NCBI GenBank assembly: GCA_036426205.1
Contig: CM071587.1
Location: 496,001 to 560,000, forward strand
Direction of reading: 5' to 3'
DNA: 64,000 nucleotides
Source of the DNA: Ascaphus truei
Lineage: Eukaryota > Chordata > Amphibia > Anura > Ascaphidae
Under the pieces are notes generated by a model. The model did not search any database. It was not told where the DNA came from and saw nothing but the letters and a program-made list of their open reading frames with translations. Shown here piece after piece: positions 24,595 through 37,500 of the stretch. Every line of letters begins with the position of its first letter. Position 1 is the stretch's first letter. Position numbers and translations under genes: made by a program.

Positions 24595-24955
24595 GGTGTT
24601 CTCTTCATATTTAAGACCCAACTTAAGACACACTTGCTTAAAGAAGCATATGAATAGCACTGTGGATATTCTGAACACATGATACATAAAGCTTGGCCCC
24701 CTGCAGACGCACTTACCAGAACTCCCTCCTACTGTCTCTGTACGTTCTCCCTACCTGCCAATTAGACTGTAAGCTCCTCGGGGCAGGGACTCCTCTTCCT
24801 TAATGTTACTTTTATGTCTAAAGCACTTATTCCCATGATCTGTTATTTATATTATCTGTTATTTATTTGATTACCACATGTATTACTGCTGTGAAGCGCT
24901 ATGTACATTAATGGCGCTATATAAATAAAGACATACAATACAATACAATATTTAA
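24595..24955 (+). mobile_element. L2-type LINE 3' end
   Basis: It starts with the remnant of an ORF2 C terminus (frame reading LFIFKTQLKTHLLKEAYE then stop), followed by the 3' UTR with gtaagctcctcggggcaggg and the end ggcgctatataaataaag. L2-like ORFs commonly end in FKTxLKTHLL. Confidence 0.65.
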
Positions 24956-25048
24956 TAACCACATAGCTATAACGTCCAACAATCCCGACAGGATACATGA
25001 CATGCAGCTTATTTTAGCTGCTGTTGTAGCCCCTTGTGAAGTTTACAG

Positions 25049-25282
25049 TGCAGATGCAGCCACCAGTATCTGGCCCACCTGCCTGGGAAAATAATGTGAG
25101 ATTCTGCAGCCAGACTAATGAATGGGACAAAATGAATGGGACTGCAGGGACTCCCGCTGTGTTAATCCGATGGGCCATTAGTCTAGCCGCAGAATCTCAC
25201 AGAAATGTTGCAGCGTTTACTGTGAGATAGCCACAGTATTTTCCCAGGCAAGTGGTCCAGATACTGGTGGCTGCATCTGTAT
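25049..25282. repeat. Palindromic element
   Basis: The arms cagccaccagtatctggccc and ggtccagatactggtggctg flank inner arms that contain gagattctgcagccagacta. The core GTGTTAATCCGATGGGCCATTAG is shared with the elements at 60927 and 62905. Confidence 0.6.
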
Positions 25283-25421
25283 GTCAGAACGGATCAACAT
25301 GAGATGATACCAAATAACACATCTCCAAGTCACAAGTGTTGTACCAAAGGCAAAAATAAGGAGATGTTATATACAGTATTGGACTTACCACTGATGTCCT
25401 CAACAGGTATTCAGTCCGAAG

Positions 25422-25548
25422 ATGTTCCAGTTCTGGCGTGTTTCACTTGTCTGTAGTCTGCTGATCCAGTCTCATTGCATCGGTAGTGCTGGGTCAGCTG
25501 GAAGTAATGGGGCAGTACTTCGAGTGGCTAAAGGAGCATTAAACAACG
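25422..25548 (+). CDS. Gene B exon 1: signal peptide
   Basis: The start codon follows a possible UTR acceptor (gtcctcaacag at 25406). It encodes [19 protein letters not shown], a basic residue then a hydrophobic core, with cleavage likely near Gly-Ser-Ala. [13 protein letters not shown] follows, like the start of mature BPIFB proteins (acidic or Gly, then V-R-x-x-x-x-A-L). The donor G|gtgagg is phase 1, which fits the acceptor of the Gly/Leu exon (phase 1). Confidence 0.85.
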
Positions 25549-28500
25549 GTGAGGAACCGAATTCCCATTGCACGTGTCAGGTAAAGAAGGGAAGTACAGT
25601 ATTCCCAGTGCAAGTGTCAGGAAAAGAAGGGAAGTACAGTATTCCCAGTGTGACAGGTAAAGAAGGGAAGTACAGTATTCCCAGTGCACGTGTCAGGTAA
25701 AGAAGGGAAGTACAGTATTCCCAGTGTGACAGGTAAAGAAGGGAAGTACAGTATTCCCAGTCACGTGTCAGGTAAAGAAGGGAGGTACAGTATTCCCAGT
25801 GTGACAGGTAAAGAAGGGAAGTACAGTATTCCCAGTGCAAGTGTCAGGAAAAGAAGGGAAGTACAGTATTCCCAGTGCAAGTGTCAGGTAAAGAAGGGAA
25901 GTACAGTATTCCCAGTGCAAGTGTCAGGAAAAGAAGGGAAGTACAGTATTCCCAGTGTAAGTGTCAGGTAAAGAAGGGAAGTACAGTATTCCCAGTGCAA
26001 GATTCAGGTAAAGAAGGGAAGTACAGTATTCCCAGTGTAAGTATCAGCTAAAGAAGGGAAGTACAGTATTCTCAGTGTAAGTATCAACTAAAGAAGGGAA
26101 GTACAGTATTCCCAGTGTGACAGGTAAAGAAGGGAGGTACAGTATTCCCAGTGTGACAGGTAAAGAAGGGAAGTACAGTATTCCCAGTGTGACAGGTAAA
26201 GAAGGGAAGTACAGTATTCCCAGTATGACAGGTAAAGAAGGGAAGTACAGTATTGCCAGTGTGTCAGGTAAAGACGGGAAGTACAATATTCATGGTGCAA
26301 GCCTTAAGGATGTACGAGTGGGAAATATTTCTCAGCATATTGTTATTTTAGTATTGTCTATTATAAAGAAAGAAGGGTGGGGAGCCGTGTTGATCCTCTC
26401 TTCCATGTAGTAACAAAGGAGGGAACGGGAGTAGGGGGTATGAGATCTTTTATAGGACCAACAAGTAGTTGATATGTTACAAGCTTTCCAACCTCTCAGG
26501 GTAGGGGTAGGACCCGATGAAGGACCCTGAAAGGTTGGAAAGCTTGTAAGATATCACGTATTTGTTGGTCCAAAAAAAAGTATCATACGCCCTACTCCCC
26601 CGTGTGTTACTACGTGTCTATTATAAGGAATTCTACCCTGGTCCCCAGTTTGATCTGTGAGCAACCTGCACAGAATAGCTCTTCAATGGGTGGCCACGGG
26701 CCAAATGTGGCCCACAGAGGACCTTTATGTGTCACTGGTGACTATTTGTGTTCACAACTGCTTTAATATATGCATCCCTTGTGAGTGAGCCTGTTTCCTC
26801 CCCTTCCCCTATCCTTTCCATTAAATGTTTAAAGATTTTATGCTATGGGCCGTGCGCTTTCTTTTTTCTTTTGTATATATATCTAATATATATAAAATTG
26901 AAAAGTATTTGATTGTTAGTTGTAGATGTGGGGATTCTCATTGGTCCCTCGGTCCGCCCGCTCCCATGGCCCGCCTCCCCCACGACTCTCATTGGCCAAG
27001 AGGTACGCTGACATAACGGACACACCTACTCCACTGTGACACACACACACACCCTGAGACTGTCACTTGAGACTATTACCCCTGCGGAGTCAGCACCCTG
27101 TCTGCCGCTACCCCCTCAAATTTTGCGCCTTCACGGCTGCTCCACACTCCACGTTGCGCCCGTTCCCGGCAGCAATTTCACCCTCTCGTCGCTCCGCACA
27201 CAACATTTCCAACTTCACCTCATAATCACACTCAAAATGTCCACGTTCCCGCCCGATGAACACTCCCTTCCCGGCCGCTCCGCACTCAAATTGTACCGCC
27301 CGCCCTCCACACTCCCTTAACGGATGCTTTGCACCCTGTTGCTGATACACGCTACAAATGACCGCTCCGCAATAAAATTTTCCGCCTCACCATGTCGCCC
27401 GCTACACACTAAAAATTTCTGCTCCGCAATAACATTTTCCACTTCACCATGTCGGCTGCTACACACTAACAATGTCCGGATTCACGGACACTACACACTC
27501 CCTTCCCGCCCTGTCGCCACTCCGCACACAAAATGTCCGCCTTCATCTCATCATCACCCTCAAAATTTACACCTTCCCACACCCTCAACACTCCCTTTCC
27601 GCCCGCTACGCACTGAAAATGTCCGCATTAACATAACCATCACCCTCTCGCCGCTCCGCACACAAAAATTCCGCCTTCACCTCATCATAACACTCACAAT
27701 GTCCGCTCCGCACACAAAATGTCCGCCTTCCCGCCCGCACCACCCTATTCACGCCCGCAACACCCTATTCACGCCTGATATGTACATCTACCCCCACCGA
27801 CCGCAACCTCCCCATCCGCACAAATACCCCCCGCCTCACCCAAACCCGTACGCTTCACAACATCCCCAGCCGCACCATCACACTCACGTGCGCCGCCCTG
27901 CACCGGCTCCTGGACAGAGGGGAAGCGCGGCCCGGCCCTCCTGCACCAGCCGCAAACTCCAGCATCCTCCCCCCTCGCTCCCAACGAGGAACGGAGGGGA
28001 AGCGCGGCGCGGCCCTCCTGCCCCAGCCGCAAAATACAGGCTCCTCCCCCCTTGCTCCCAACGAGGAACTGAGGCAAAGCGCGGCGCGGGCCTCCTGCCC
28101 CAGCCTGCCACTCTTGCGGACCCCCGCCAACTTCCCGAACCCACCTCCTGCCCAAGAAAGATGCCACGGGAATATCAGTGCCAGGAGCGGAACCGTCTGC
28201 CGCCAGGAAACAACACCCGGTCAAGGTAAGTCACCCACCGTCTCCCACACACACACTGTCACCCAGTTACCCAACCACTGTCACACAGTCAAAGTCAAAC
28301 ACCCACCCAGTCACCCACCCAGTCAAGTCACCCACCCACTCACATACAGTTACATAGTCACCCACCCACTCACCCACTCACTCACCCCCTCACTCAACCC
28401 ACCCACCAACCCACTCACTCACCCACCCACTCACCCACCCAACCACACAGTCAGTCAACCACCCAGTCAGTCACCCATCCAGTCAGATAGTCACCCACCC

Positions 28501-31500
28501 AGTCAAGGTCACCAATCCACCCACCAACCCAGTCACCAAAAATCACCAAAGTCACCCACCCAGTCACCAAAGTCACCAAAGTCACCAAAATCACCAACCA
28601 ACCCAACCCACCCAGTCATACCCACTAACCCACCCAGTCATCAAAAGTCATCGACCCACCCAGCCAGTCATCAACCCACCCACCCAGCCAGTCACCGACC
28701 CACCCACCCAGTCACTGACCCACGCACCCACTCAGTCACCGACCCACCCACTCAGTCACCGACCCACCCACTCAGTCACCGACCCACCCACTCAGTCACC
28801 GACCCACCCACTCAGTCACCGACCCACCCACACATCCGACCCAACCAACCCACCCACTCACACACTCCCCGACCCACTCACCCACCCACCCACTCAGTCA
28901 CCAAGTTCCATCCACCCACCCACTCAGTAACCCACCCACTCAGTCACCCACCCACCCACTCAGTCACCGAACCACCAACCAACCCACACAGTCACCGAAC
29001 CAACCCACCCAGTCACCCACCCAGTCACCCACCCACCCAGTCAAAGTCACCAACGCACTCAGTCACCCACCCACCCACTCAGTCATCCACCCACCCAGTC
29101 ACCCACTCAGTCACCCACCCACTCAGTCAACCACCCACCCACTCAGTCACCCACCCACTCAGTCACCCACCCACTCAGTCAACCACCCACTCAGTCACCC
29201 ACCCACTCAGTCAGTCAAACACCCACCCACCCAGTCAGTCAGTCACCCACCCAGTTCCTCAGTCACCCACCCACCCAGTCAGTCACCCACCCACCCAGTC
29301 AGTCAAACACCCACCCACCCAGTCAGTCAGTCACCCACCCAGTTCGTCAGTCACCCACCAAGTCAGTCAGTCACCCACCCAGTCAGTCACCCACCCAGTC
29401 AGTCACACACACACCCAGTCACCCACCCACCCAATCAGTCACCCATTGAGTCAGTCACCCACCCAGTCAGTCACCCACCCATCAGTCACCCACCCAGTCA
29501 GTCACCCAGTCAGTCACCCACACACCCAGTCAGTCACCCACGCACCCAGTCAGTCACCCATGCACCCAGTCAGTCACCCACGCACCCAGTCAGTCAGTCA
29601 CCCACCAACTCTGTCACCCACCCAGTCACCCACCCAGTCAAGTCACCCACCCAGTCAAGTCACCCAAGTCACCCACCCAGTCAGTCATCAGTCACCCACC
29701 CACCCAGTCAAGTCACCCACCCAGTCAAGTCACCCAAGTCACCCACCCAGTCAGTCATCCGTCACCCACCCACTCACCCAGTCAGTCAGTCACCCACCCA
29801 CCCTGTCACCCACCCAGTCAGTCAGTCAACCACCCAGTCAGTTACCCACCCAGTCAGTCAACCACCCAGTCAGTCACCCACCCAGTCAGTCAGTCAGCCA
29901 CCCAGTCAGTCACCCACCCACCCAGTCAGTCAGTCACCCACCCACCCAGTCAGTCACCCACCCAGTCAGTCACCCACCCAGTCAGTCACCCACTCAGTCA
30001 GTAAGTCACCCACCCACCCACCCAGTCACCCACCCAGTCAGTCAGTCACCCACTCAGTCACTACACTCCCGCCCCCCCACCAACTCCCACCCGCACCCCC
30101 CACCAAGCCCCACCCGCACCCCCCAGTGAGCCGCCACTGCCTAGCTGTCAAGGGGGGCGAAGCCCATCCCTGTCGCCCGCCCCATCAAAATTACATCACG
30201 GGCAACGCCGGGTATATCCACTCGTATAAATATATGTATGAAAAAAAGTTAATAGAACTCCAGTAAATAAACTTGATAGGTCTGGTGCTGTGGCCATAAA
30301 CTAATACAGGTATACGTTACCAGCAGGGATGATGGCACAAAGACGATAGCACTCAATGAAGTAATCAAAATAAATTGTATTAAAGAAATAAACAGCACAA
30401 ATACAACGTTTCGATCCACACAGTGGGATCTCTGATCTCTGATCCCCATGATTGAAGATCCCACTGTGTGGATCGAAACGTTGTATTTGTGCTGCTTACT
30501 TCTTAATACAATTTCATTTAATTACTTCATTGAGTGCTGTCGTCTTTGTGCCATCATCCCTGCTGGTAACGTATACCTATATATATATTTTACAGATGTT
30601 ATAATACTTGGAAAATGTTGAAACTTTATCATTTTTAAGTCTTTAAAAGTATCGTAAAGGACATTTTACTAAGCTTGTGGTCTTTCTAATCGTACCTGTC
30701 TTTCTGATCTCACCCCTTTAAAGAACTGGTTGAAGAGCCCGCCTGTACAGCATTAGAGAAGAAAATATATTGTGATAGTATTCAAAGAAAGGAACTGGTG
30801 TGATCAATGTTCTCATGCTGGTCCAATGAATAGTATTATATCATACTGTAGATCTAAAACTAATATCTTTACTGTGTCGCGGTCATAACAGACCAAACAC
30901 CCATTTCAGGACAATGGAGGATATACTGTACACCAAGTATAGTACAAAGTATTGTGATCGACATCAGTCACAAGACAATAGAAATAAAGTTATTCTCATG
31001 TTAGGCAATGTACAGACGCAAATGGTCTTTAAAAAAATATTTCTTTTGCTAATGTTTCAGCTGTCTCCGGGCCAATAAGGGGAAGCAGTTCCCTGAAGAA
31101 CGTGCCAGCACCAGCTGATGGTGGTGGCGACCTTCTTGGAGGTCTGGTTGGTGGTCTGCTTGGTGGAGGGAGTGGTGGGGGCCTCCTGAGTGGTATTTTG
31201 GGTGGCGGAAGTGGAGGAGGTCTCTTAGGGGGCTTGCTTGGTGGTGGAGAAGGTGGAGGTCTCCTTGGCGGTGTCCTTGGTGGTGGTGATGGTGGAGGGG
31301 GCCTTCTAGGAGGTCTACTTGGAGGTGGAAATGGTGGTGGAGGCCTTCTCGGAGGCCTACTTGGAGGTGGAAACGGTGGTGGAGGCCTTCTCGGAGGTCT
31401 ACTTGGTGGTGGAAATGGTGGTGGAGGCCTTCTCGGAGGTCTACTTGGCGGTGGCAGCGGTGGTGGGGGGCTTCTTGGAGGTGTACTTGGAGGTGGCAAT

Positions 31501-34500
31501 AGTGGCGGTGGAGTACCCAGAGCTGATGGAGGTGATGCTCATGGTGACACAGGTTCTCAAATGAATGGAGGAATCCATGGAAATGGAGGACTACTGGGTG
31601 GTTTGCTCGGGGGAGGAGGTGTGCTTGGAATTCTTGGCAATGGAGGCATTCTTGGCACAGTACAAGGGATCACTGGGTAAGTTATGTATAGTGTTATCCA
31701 TACTTTATTCTTCAAGTATTTCATATGATATTGGTCTTCTCATCTGCACAAGTTAACATTCATAGAAATACCAGGAAATTCAATATATTGGTCCTCATGC
31801 AAATGTATGTTGTGTATACATGGGACCCTGTTTATACATGAACAAGATGACATTTGATGTGAAACTCAATGCCTCTTTGCTTGTAGTAAATATTTACAGG
31901 CAGAACAGTTAAAACAAATGAGTAGGTAATGCCCTATCCTGTGGTCAAACTGGCCAAGCCATGTTTCAGAGAGAACCAGCAAATCACACACATTTCAGAT
32001 AAGTGCCGATGTGTGCTTTGTTTTTCATTGATTATTCCTCAAATCTGGCCTGGATGGGGTGACCCGAGCAGAGGGTTGAGAAACACCACGCTATTCTGTA
32101 AATATACAAGTCGGCTGACAGGTGGGACCTACACAAGGGGAGATCCTGGCCACCAACTCATGTGTAGCAAGATCCTCCAGCACCCAGGGTTAAGGGTTAC
32201 CTTGTGATGTGAGATAGCTAAACATGGTTTGTAAATTGTGTGCTTCTTCCAATTAGCGAACATCCAAGTTCTCCTACTTCTGTTTCAGTTTACGGATTAT
32301 AGATCTTACCCTTCCAAAAGTTTCTCTGCGTCTTCTGCCTGGAATTGGGGTTCACCTCAACTTGTACACCAAAGTGGCAATTAATGGTAACAGGTAAGAG
32401 TGAAACGTGACCCGTGCATAACACCATCTATCTTCTTTCAGCAATTTGGATCAGCATTTTGACAATTCACTGGTTCAAGTTCTGCTTCCGATCTTACCTC
32501 TTGTTTTTTTTACCAAACTTTTGGTCTTTTCCCCCATCTGATGTAAATATTGTCTGCCAGTCAGTTCGCAGTACCCCTTCAGTATCACCTCTCCACTGTC
32601 AGTTGATATATTGACTATTCAACCTTGCATCTACTAACTCTGCTCATAATTAGGGATCGGCCAATCAGCCCAAATCTGTTTCCTGTATTTTCATGGATAT
32701 TCCCTCAATCACCCCTCCCCCCCCCCCCCCCCCCCCCCAAATCCGTTTTGCCATGTAAAATCCACAAATGGATTTGGTCGGTTTTAATCCAGGTGGATTC
32801 ATCAAAAATACGCGATTGGATATACTCCGTTGACAAATTTGTAGAATCCCATCCGCGGAATCAGCAATCAGTTGATGGATTAAATCCGCCGACGGGTTGC
32901 TAAATCCGCGGATTGGATTCCACAGATCCGTCCACTGGTTGCGGAAATCCATGGAGCGTGTTGGCAATAATAATGTAAAAATCCATAAACTGCGAATAGC
33001 CCCCAATTCGATATTGATCCGCGGGAAATCCGCAGACCAAAGGGACCGACCGATCCACTGCGGATCCAAATCCCGGCCAAAAAAAATCATCCATCTCTAC
33101 TCTATCACTTAGCACAAAGCTTCCTTCCGGAGGGGCGAATGTCAATGCTATCTCTGACTTCCCAATTGTGTTCTCATTTTCTGACTTCTTGAAGCCTGTT
33201 AGGACTCCTAGATATCTTGGTGGAAGTGAACATCACTGCCAGAACCAGGCTGACCCAGGAGGCCTCGGGAGTGCCCAGACTGGTTATCGAGGACTGCCAG
33301 GCGCTTTTGGGGGGCGTAAATGTGAGGCTGTTAAAGGGGTGAGTGACATCACTTTAACTCTACAACAATTCTCAATCCCCAACTATAATAATGGTTGTAT
33401 ATTACTTTTGCCTCCTGATATAACTAGTTCTCTGGAAATGTAATGTGCGCTAATGTAATTTAAGTGAAATAGCGAAAACGCTAAAAGAGTTTAAGTAATC
33501 ACATCAATATTGCAGAAAACGTTTTTATTTTGTTAGGCAGATATACCATTTAATAAGCTAAATTGAGGATACTTATAGTTGTAGTAAAGATGAGTTTTTG
33601 GAGAACATGCCATTATCGTCCTGAGACCATGTATAATGTTTATTTTAATATATATTCATTCTGTGGGGTTTTTGGTTTTAAATAACACTTTCATAGTATT
33701 CATGCATATAAGGCATTAAACATTAATATGATATGAATGGATCAGATCAGACACTGAATGTAGTCTGAGAAATTGTAATGTAAGGACATTTTGGAGGAAT
33801 AGATTCTTGGATCACCAATCTTTAGATCCGGTCCTGTATGGCTTTGCTGGTCCTGTAGAGTTCTGTAGTAGAAGCTCTGGACCATAACTAGAATTATGAT
33901 CATAATTACCTTCTGAGCTCTGCTTCTCTTTTCTCTCTCCTCCTGTACTTCTCTTTCTCCTTCTCTCCTAACTAACTGACAATCTTTCCTAGTTTAAATG
34001 TGTTTTCCTACACTCATAGCTAACATGTAGGAGGTTCTGATTGAGGATGTACTGTATGCTTAAACCAAATTGTGTGTGTGTTGCTTTGAAGATGGTGGGA
34101 AGAACCTAGAAATACCAGATTTATCAATAGATTTTGGACAGGTCGACATACTGAGGGGAAAGAAACAGCTGCTCTTGCGTGGGAATCTAGATGTTAATTC
34201 GGGAACCACAGTATTGTTTGTTGAAGTCCCTGATAATCAACAAGAGATGTTTGAACAGGTTGTGAATTAAAGAATACATTTGTTGTCAATATCTCTCTCC
34301 TGAAATGTTTTTCCAGCTGAAGATAGAGAATCTATTTTAAAAAGACAGTTTATGTTTTCCTGCATTTAAAAGCATTCCTGTAGGCAATTCTCTTGGGTAA
34401 GAATGGCTTTGCTGGTCCTGTAGAGTTCTGTAGCAGCACAGAGCAGCTCTGGACAATAACGTACACTTTTTCATTGACACAGATTGCTATCAGGAATTTT

Positions 34501-37500
34501 GGATGGGCTGCTCAATAGTCTCCTTCGTGGCGTTCTACCGGGAGTGGTAAGGCGGAAATCCAAGCTATGTTTGTTGTAGAAACCATTGACACGATTTAAT
34601 ACCTTTAGTATTGAGTCCTTCCTCTTCTCATCATCTGCAGTTCCATGTCTGCACTAAACATGCGTGAAAAATGCAGTGCGCTCACAGCAGACTTACCGAC
34701 GTTCAAGGGTTGTGACCTTGATAAATGTGATCCTATATCTTCTCTACACTATTTAGATCATTATCTCACTTTTACCCTCTGCAAAAGAGGGAATGAAGAA
34801 AAGAATCGAATATGCTACACCTAACTAATTATTACCTACTTACCATCTCCTCTGGGCAAAGGCATCATGTACTTTCTCCTCTTTACCAGTAGCAGGCACT
34901 GTTGGTTCAATCCCTGCCGGAACTTTAATAAAGCAGACGGGGAAAGCAATTATAGGACATGAACAAGGAAAACATAAATGCGCTCCAAAACATTATAATC
35001 TAGATCAGGGGCGGACAGCTCCAGTCCTAAAGGGACACCGACAGGCCAGGTATTAAGGATATCCCTGCTTCAGCACAGGTGGCTCAATCAGTTTTTTTTT
35101 CACACTGATTGTGCCACCTATGCTGAAGCAGGGATATCCTAAAAACCTGACATGGTGGTGGCCATGGAAGACTGGAGTTGGCCATCCCTGATGTAGACAC
35201 GGCCAAGTTTTACTACCAGGAAAGTAATGTCAAATATGAATGTTTAGTGACGGCAGCCAACACATTGATATCATTGTCCTCTGCAGTTGTGTCCGGTCGT
35301 CAATGTCGTGCTTGGCTTGGTCAACGGACTTCTGCTCTCCGTCAACTGTAAGTTTCCAATAGAGCGATCCACTTTTTACCTTTTCACATGATTTTTTGGG
35401 GGTATCACAATGACTAACATGCAGTAAGTAAATCTCGGGACGTGTTATACAGACATGATGTAGGGTAGGGGATGTCCAACATGAATTATTTAAATGGCTT
35501 TAAGGGTCGGCATCACAAAGGCTTGTAGACGATCATGTGGAAGCTTGGTTGATGGTACGTGTAGTTTCAAATCTCATGGGTCTACCCTTTGTTTCTCTGC
35601 AGCTATGGTTCCACTTGGTTTAATTGGTAGCATCCAGTACACCGTGTCAAGCCTCCCCATAGTGACTGGGCAGTTTATTCAGCTGGATTTAAATGTAAGT
35701 TCTTCTACGTAACAGCAGGGGTTTCCTTCCCCAGTACTCATGTCTCCTAACAGTGATCTCCTTCATTGCAGACAGTGGTCAGTCAGTTAGGAGGTGGCCT
35801 CATAGATTACCCTCTAGACCATGCAGCACCAATCTCCATGCCACCGATGATGGACGCAACTGAATCCCAGCTTGGCCTGTCTTCCAATTTCTTGGGCTGT
35901 GTATTAACCGCTCTCCAAAAAGAGGGTCTAATGGATATAGAAATAACAGATGGAGACGTGAGTATTTCCACTTCTGGCGTTAACGTAATGTGGACAACAT
36001 ATTACTAATGAAATGTGACATTGTTCACTGGCCTCCGTGTGGTTTCTAAGTGGATACAATCAGCAGACCTCTGACAAGGCTTAGAATGACTTGAAACCTG
36101 TGCCAATGATGTGACTGAATCCTTTTTGCAGGTGCCTGGTATCCCACCCCTCACAACAGCCGTCCTGGGTGGTCTCATTCCAAAGGTAAGACGATTTGTT
36201 CCAGGCATCTGCATGGATAAGGGCAGTTTAAATGTGAAATTCATTACCTATGGAGACTGTGATGGCAGATACAATAGATTTGTTCAAAAAAAGTTGGACA
36301 TCTTTATAGATAGGAAAGGTATACAGGGATATACCAAATAAGTATACATGGGAAGGATGTTGATCCAGGAATTAATCCGATTGCCAATTCTTGGAGTCAA
36401 GAAGGAATTTATTTTTCCCCTTATGAGATATCATTGGATGATGTGATTCTGGGGTTTTGTGTTTGCCTTCCTCTGGATCAATAAGTATAGATATTGGATA
36501 AAGTATCTGTTGTCTAAATTTAGCAAATTTAGGTTGAACTTGATGGACGGCAGTATTTTTTCAACCTCATCTACTATGTTACTATGATAACAAATTGGAC
36601 ATGAGTAATCAACGCAATAATGTCGCAAGTTAGATTGGGATATATAATATTAACATGAATGTTGTATACATGGAACACTGGTGTTACTGTGAGTACATTG
36701 AGTGTACCTCTTACGCAGGTCTCGCTCATGTACAAAAAAGCAAGACCACTGGTACTGAATATAACCGTGCCCAGCGCCCCCGTGGTCTCGCTGCAGGACA
36801 ATCGTGGAATCGTGATGTTATTTGCTCAGTGCGAAGTGTTCGTCCCCAATTCCGACTCCTCACAAACATCGCTCTGTGTTCTTGGTGTTGTAAGTACAGT
36901 AACTGAGATCGCTATACTTCATACTCGGTCTGATTGCTGTTCTTTTTCGTTTCTTTAATGACTCAATTTGTTTTGAAGGATTTACTTTGTGTTATAAAGC
37001 TGGTCTGATTGCCAACTCTGGGTGTCAGGAAGGAATTTATTTTCCCCCTTATGAGATATCGTTAGATGATGTATCACTGGGGTTTTGTGTTTGTTTCCTC
37101 TGGATCAATATAAAGTACGGATATAGGATAAAGTATCTGTCATCTAAATATAGCATAGGTTGAACTTGATCGACATGTCTTTTTTCAACCTCATTCACTA
37201 TGTAACTATATAACCAACTATGTAACCATGTAACCATGTAACTATGTAACCATGTAACCATGATTTTATGTAGAATTACAATTTTACCGGCTGCTTTTAC
37301 CACCCAATAAACAGAGTATTTCTCATTACAGGATGTACGTTTAAATGCACAATTTTCTGTGAGAGAAAATAAGCTGAAGATCTCTTTGTCTTTGGACAGG
37401 TAAATCCCCCCTTTTATCGGTAAGCACCCTGTAGTGACATGTCATGACATGCAGTAACGGAGTGTCTTCATTTTCATGCATTGATATGTCATGACACGCA

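Larger units (their letters stand above)
18781..25421. other. Intergenic region between genes A and B
   Basis: No coding exon could be supported here. The region holds the gene A 3' UTR, a Harbinger-like MITE (19985-20407), a 2 kb terminal-inverted-repeat element (21256-23228), a CTCCCTG/CTGACAC minisatellite, a fold-back element, an L2-type LINE tail and a palindromic element. 19600-19850 is GC-rich without a convincing exon. The 5' untranslated exon and promoter of gene B should lie here or slightly downstream, but no core promoter is recognisable. Confidence 0.6.
26882..30224 (+). mobile_element. Helitron-like element (nonautonomous)
   Basis: It begins TCTAATATATATAAAATTG and ends with the hairpin cacgggcaacgccggg then tatatccactcg, resembling the TC start and hairpin-CTRR end of Helitrons (the final CTAG is mutated to CTCG). 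No target duplication is seen, as expected. The interior is GC-rich with two minisatellites and no Rep/helicase frame. Confidence 0.45.

Noticed and set aside
25577..26300. Repeat-encoded protein ([12 protein letters not shown] units) on either strand
   Set aside because: Arises from the 36/40-base minisatellite. There is no evidence of splicing into it, though decoy donors are reported as a finding.
27769..28229. GC-rich frames in the 77-base repeat as a CpG-island first exon
   Set aside because: No phase or splice link to gene B, whose signal exon lies upstream at 25422. Better explained as part of the Helitron-like element.
28114..30129. 671-codon Pro/Thr/Ser/His open frame
   Set aside because: It is simply the reading of the CACCCAGTCAGT minisatellite, with no splice sites, start context or unique domain. 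Length comes from a stop-free repeat unit.
31029..31499. Minus-strand Pro-rich frame (extensin-like)
   Set aside because: Antisense shadow of the gene B Gly/Leu exon.
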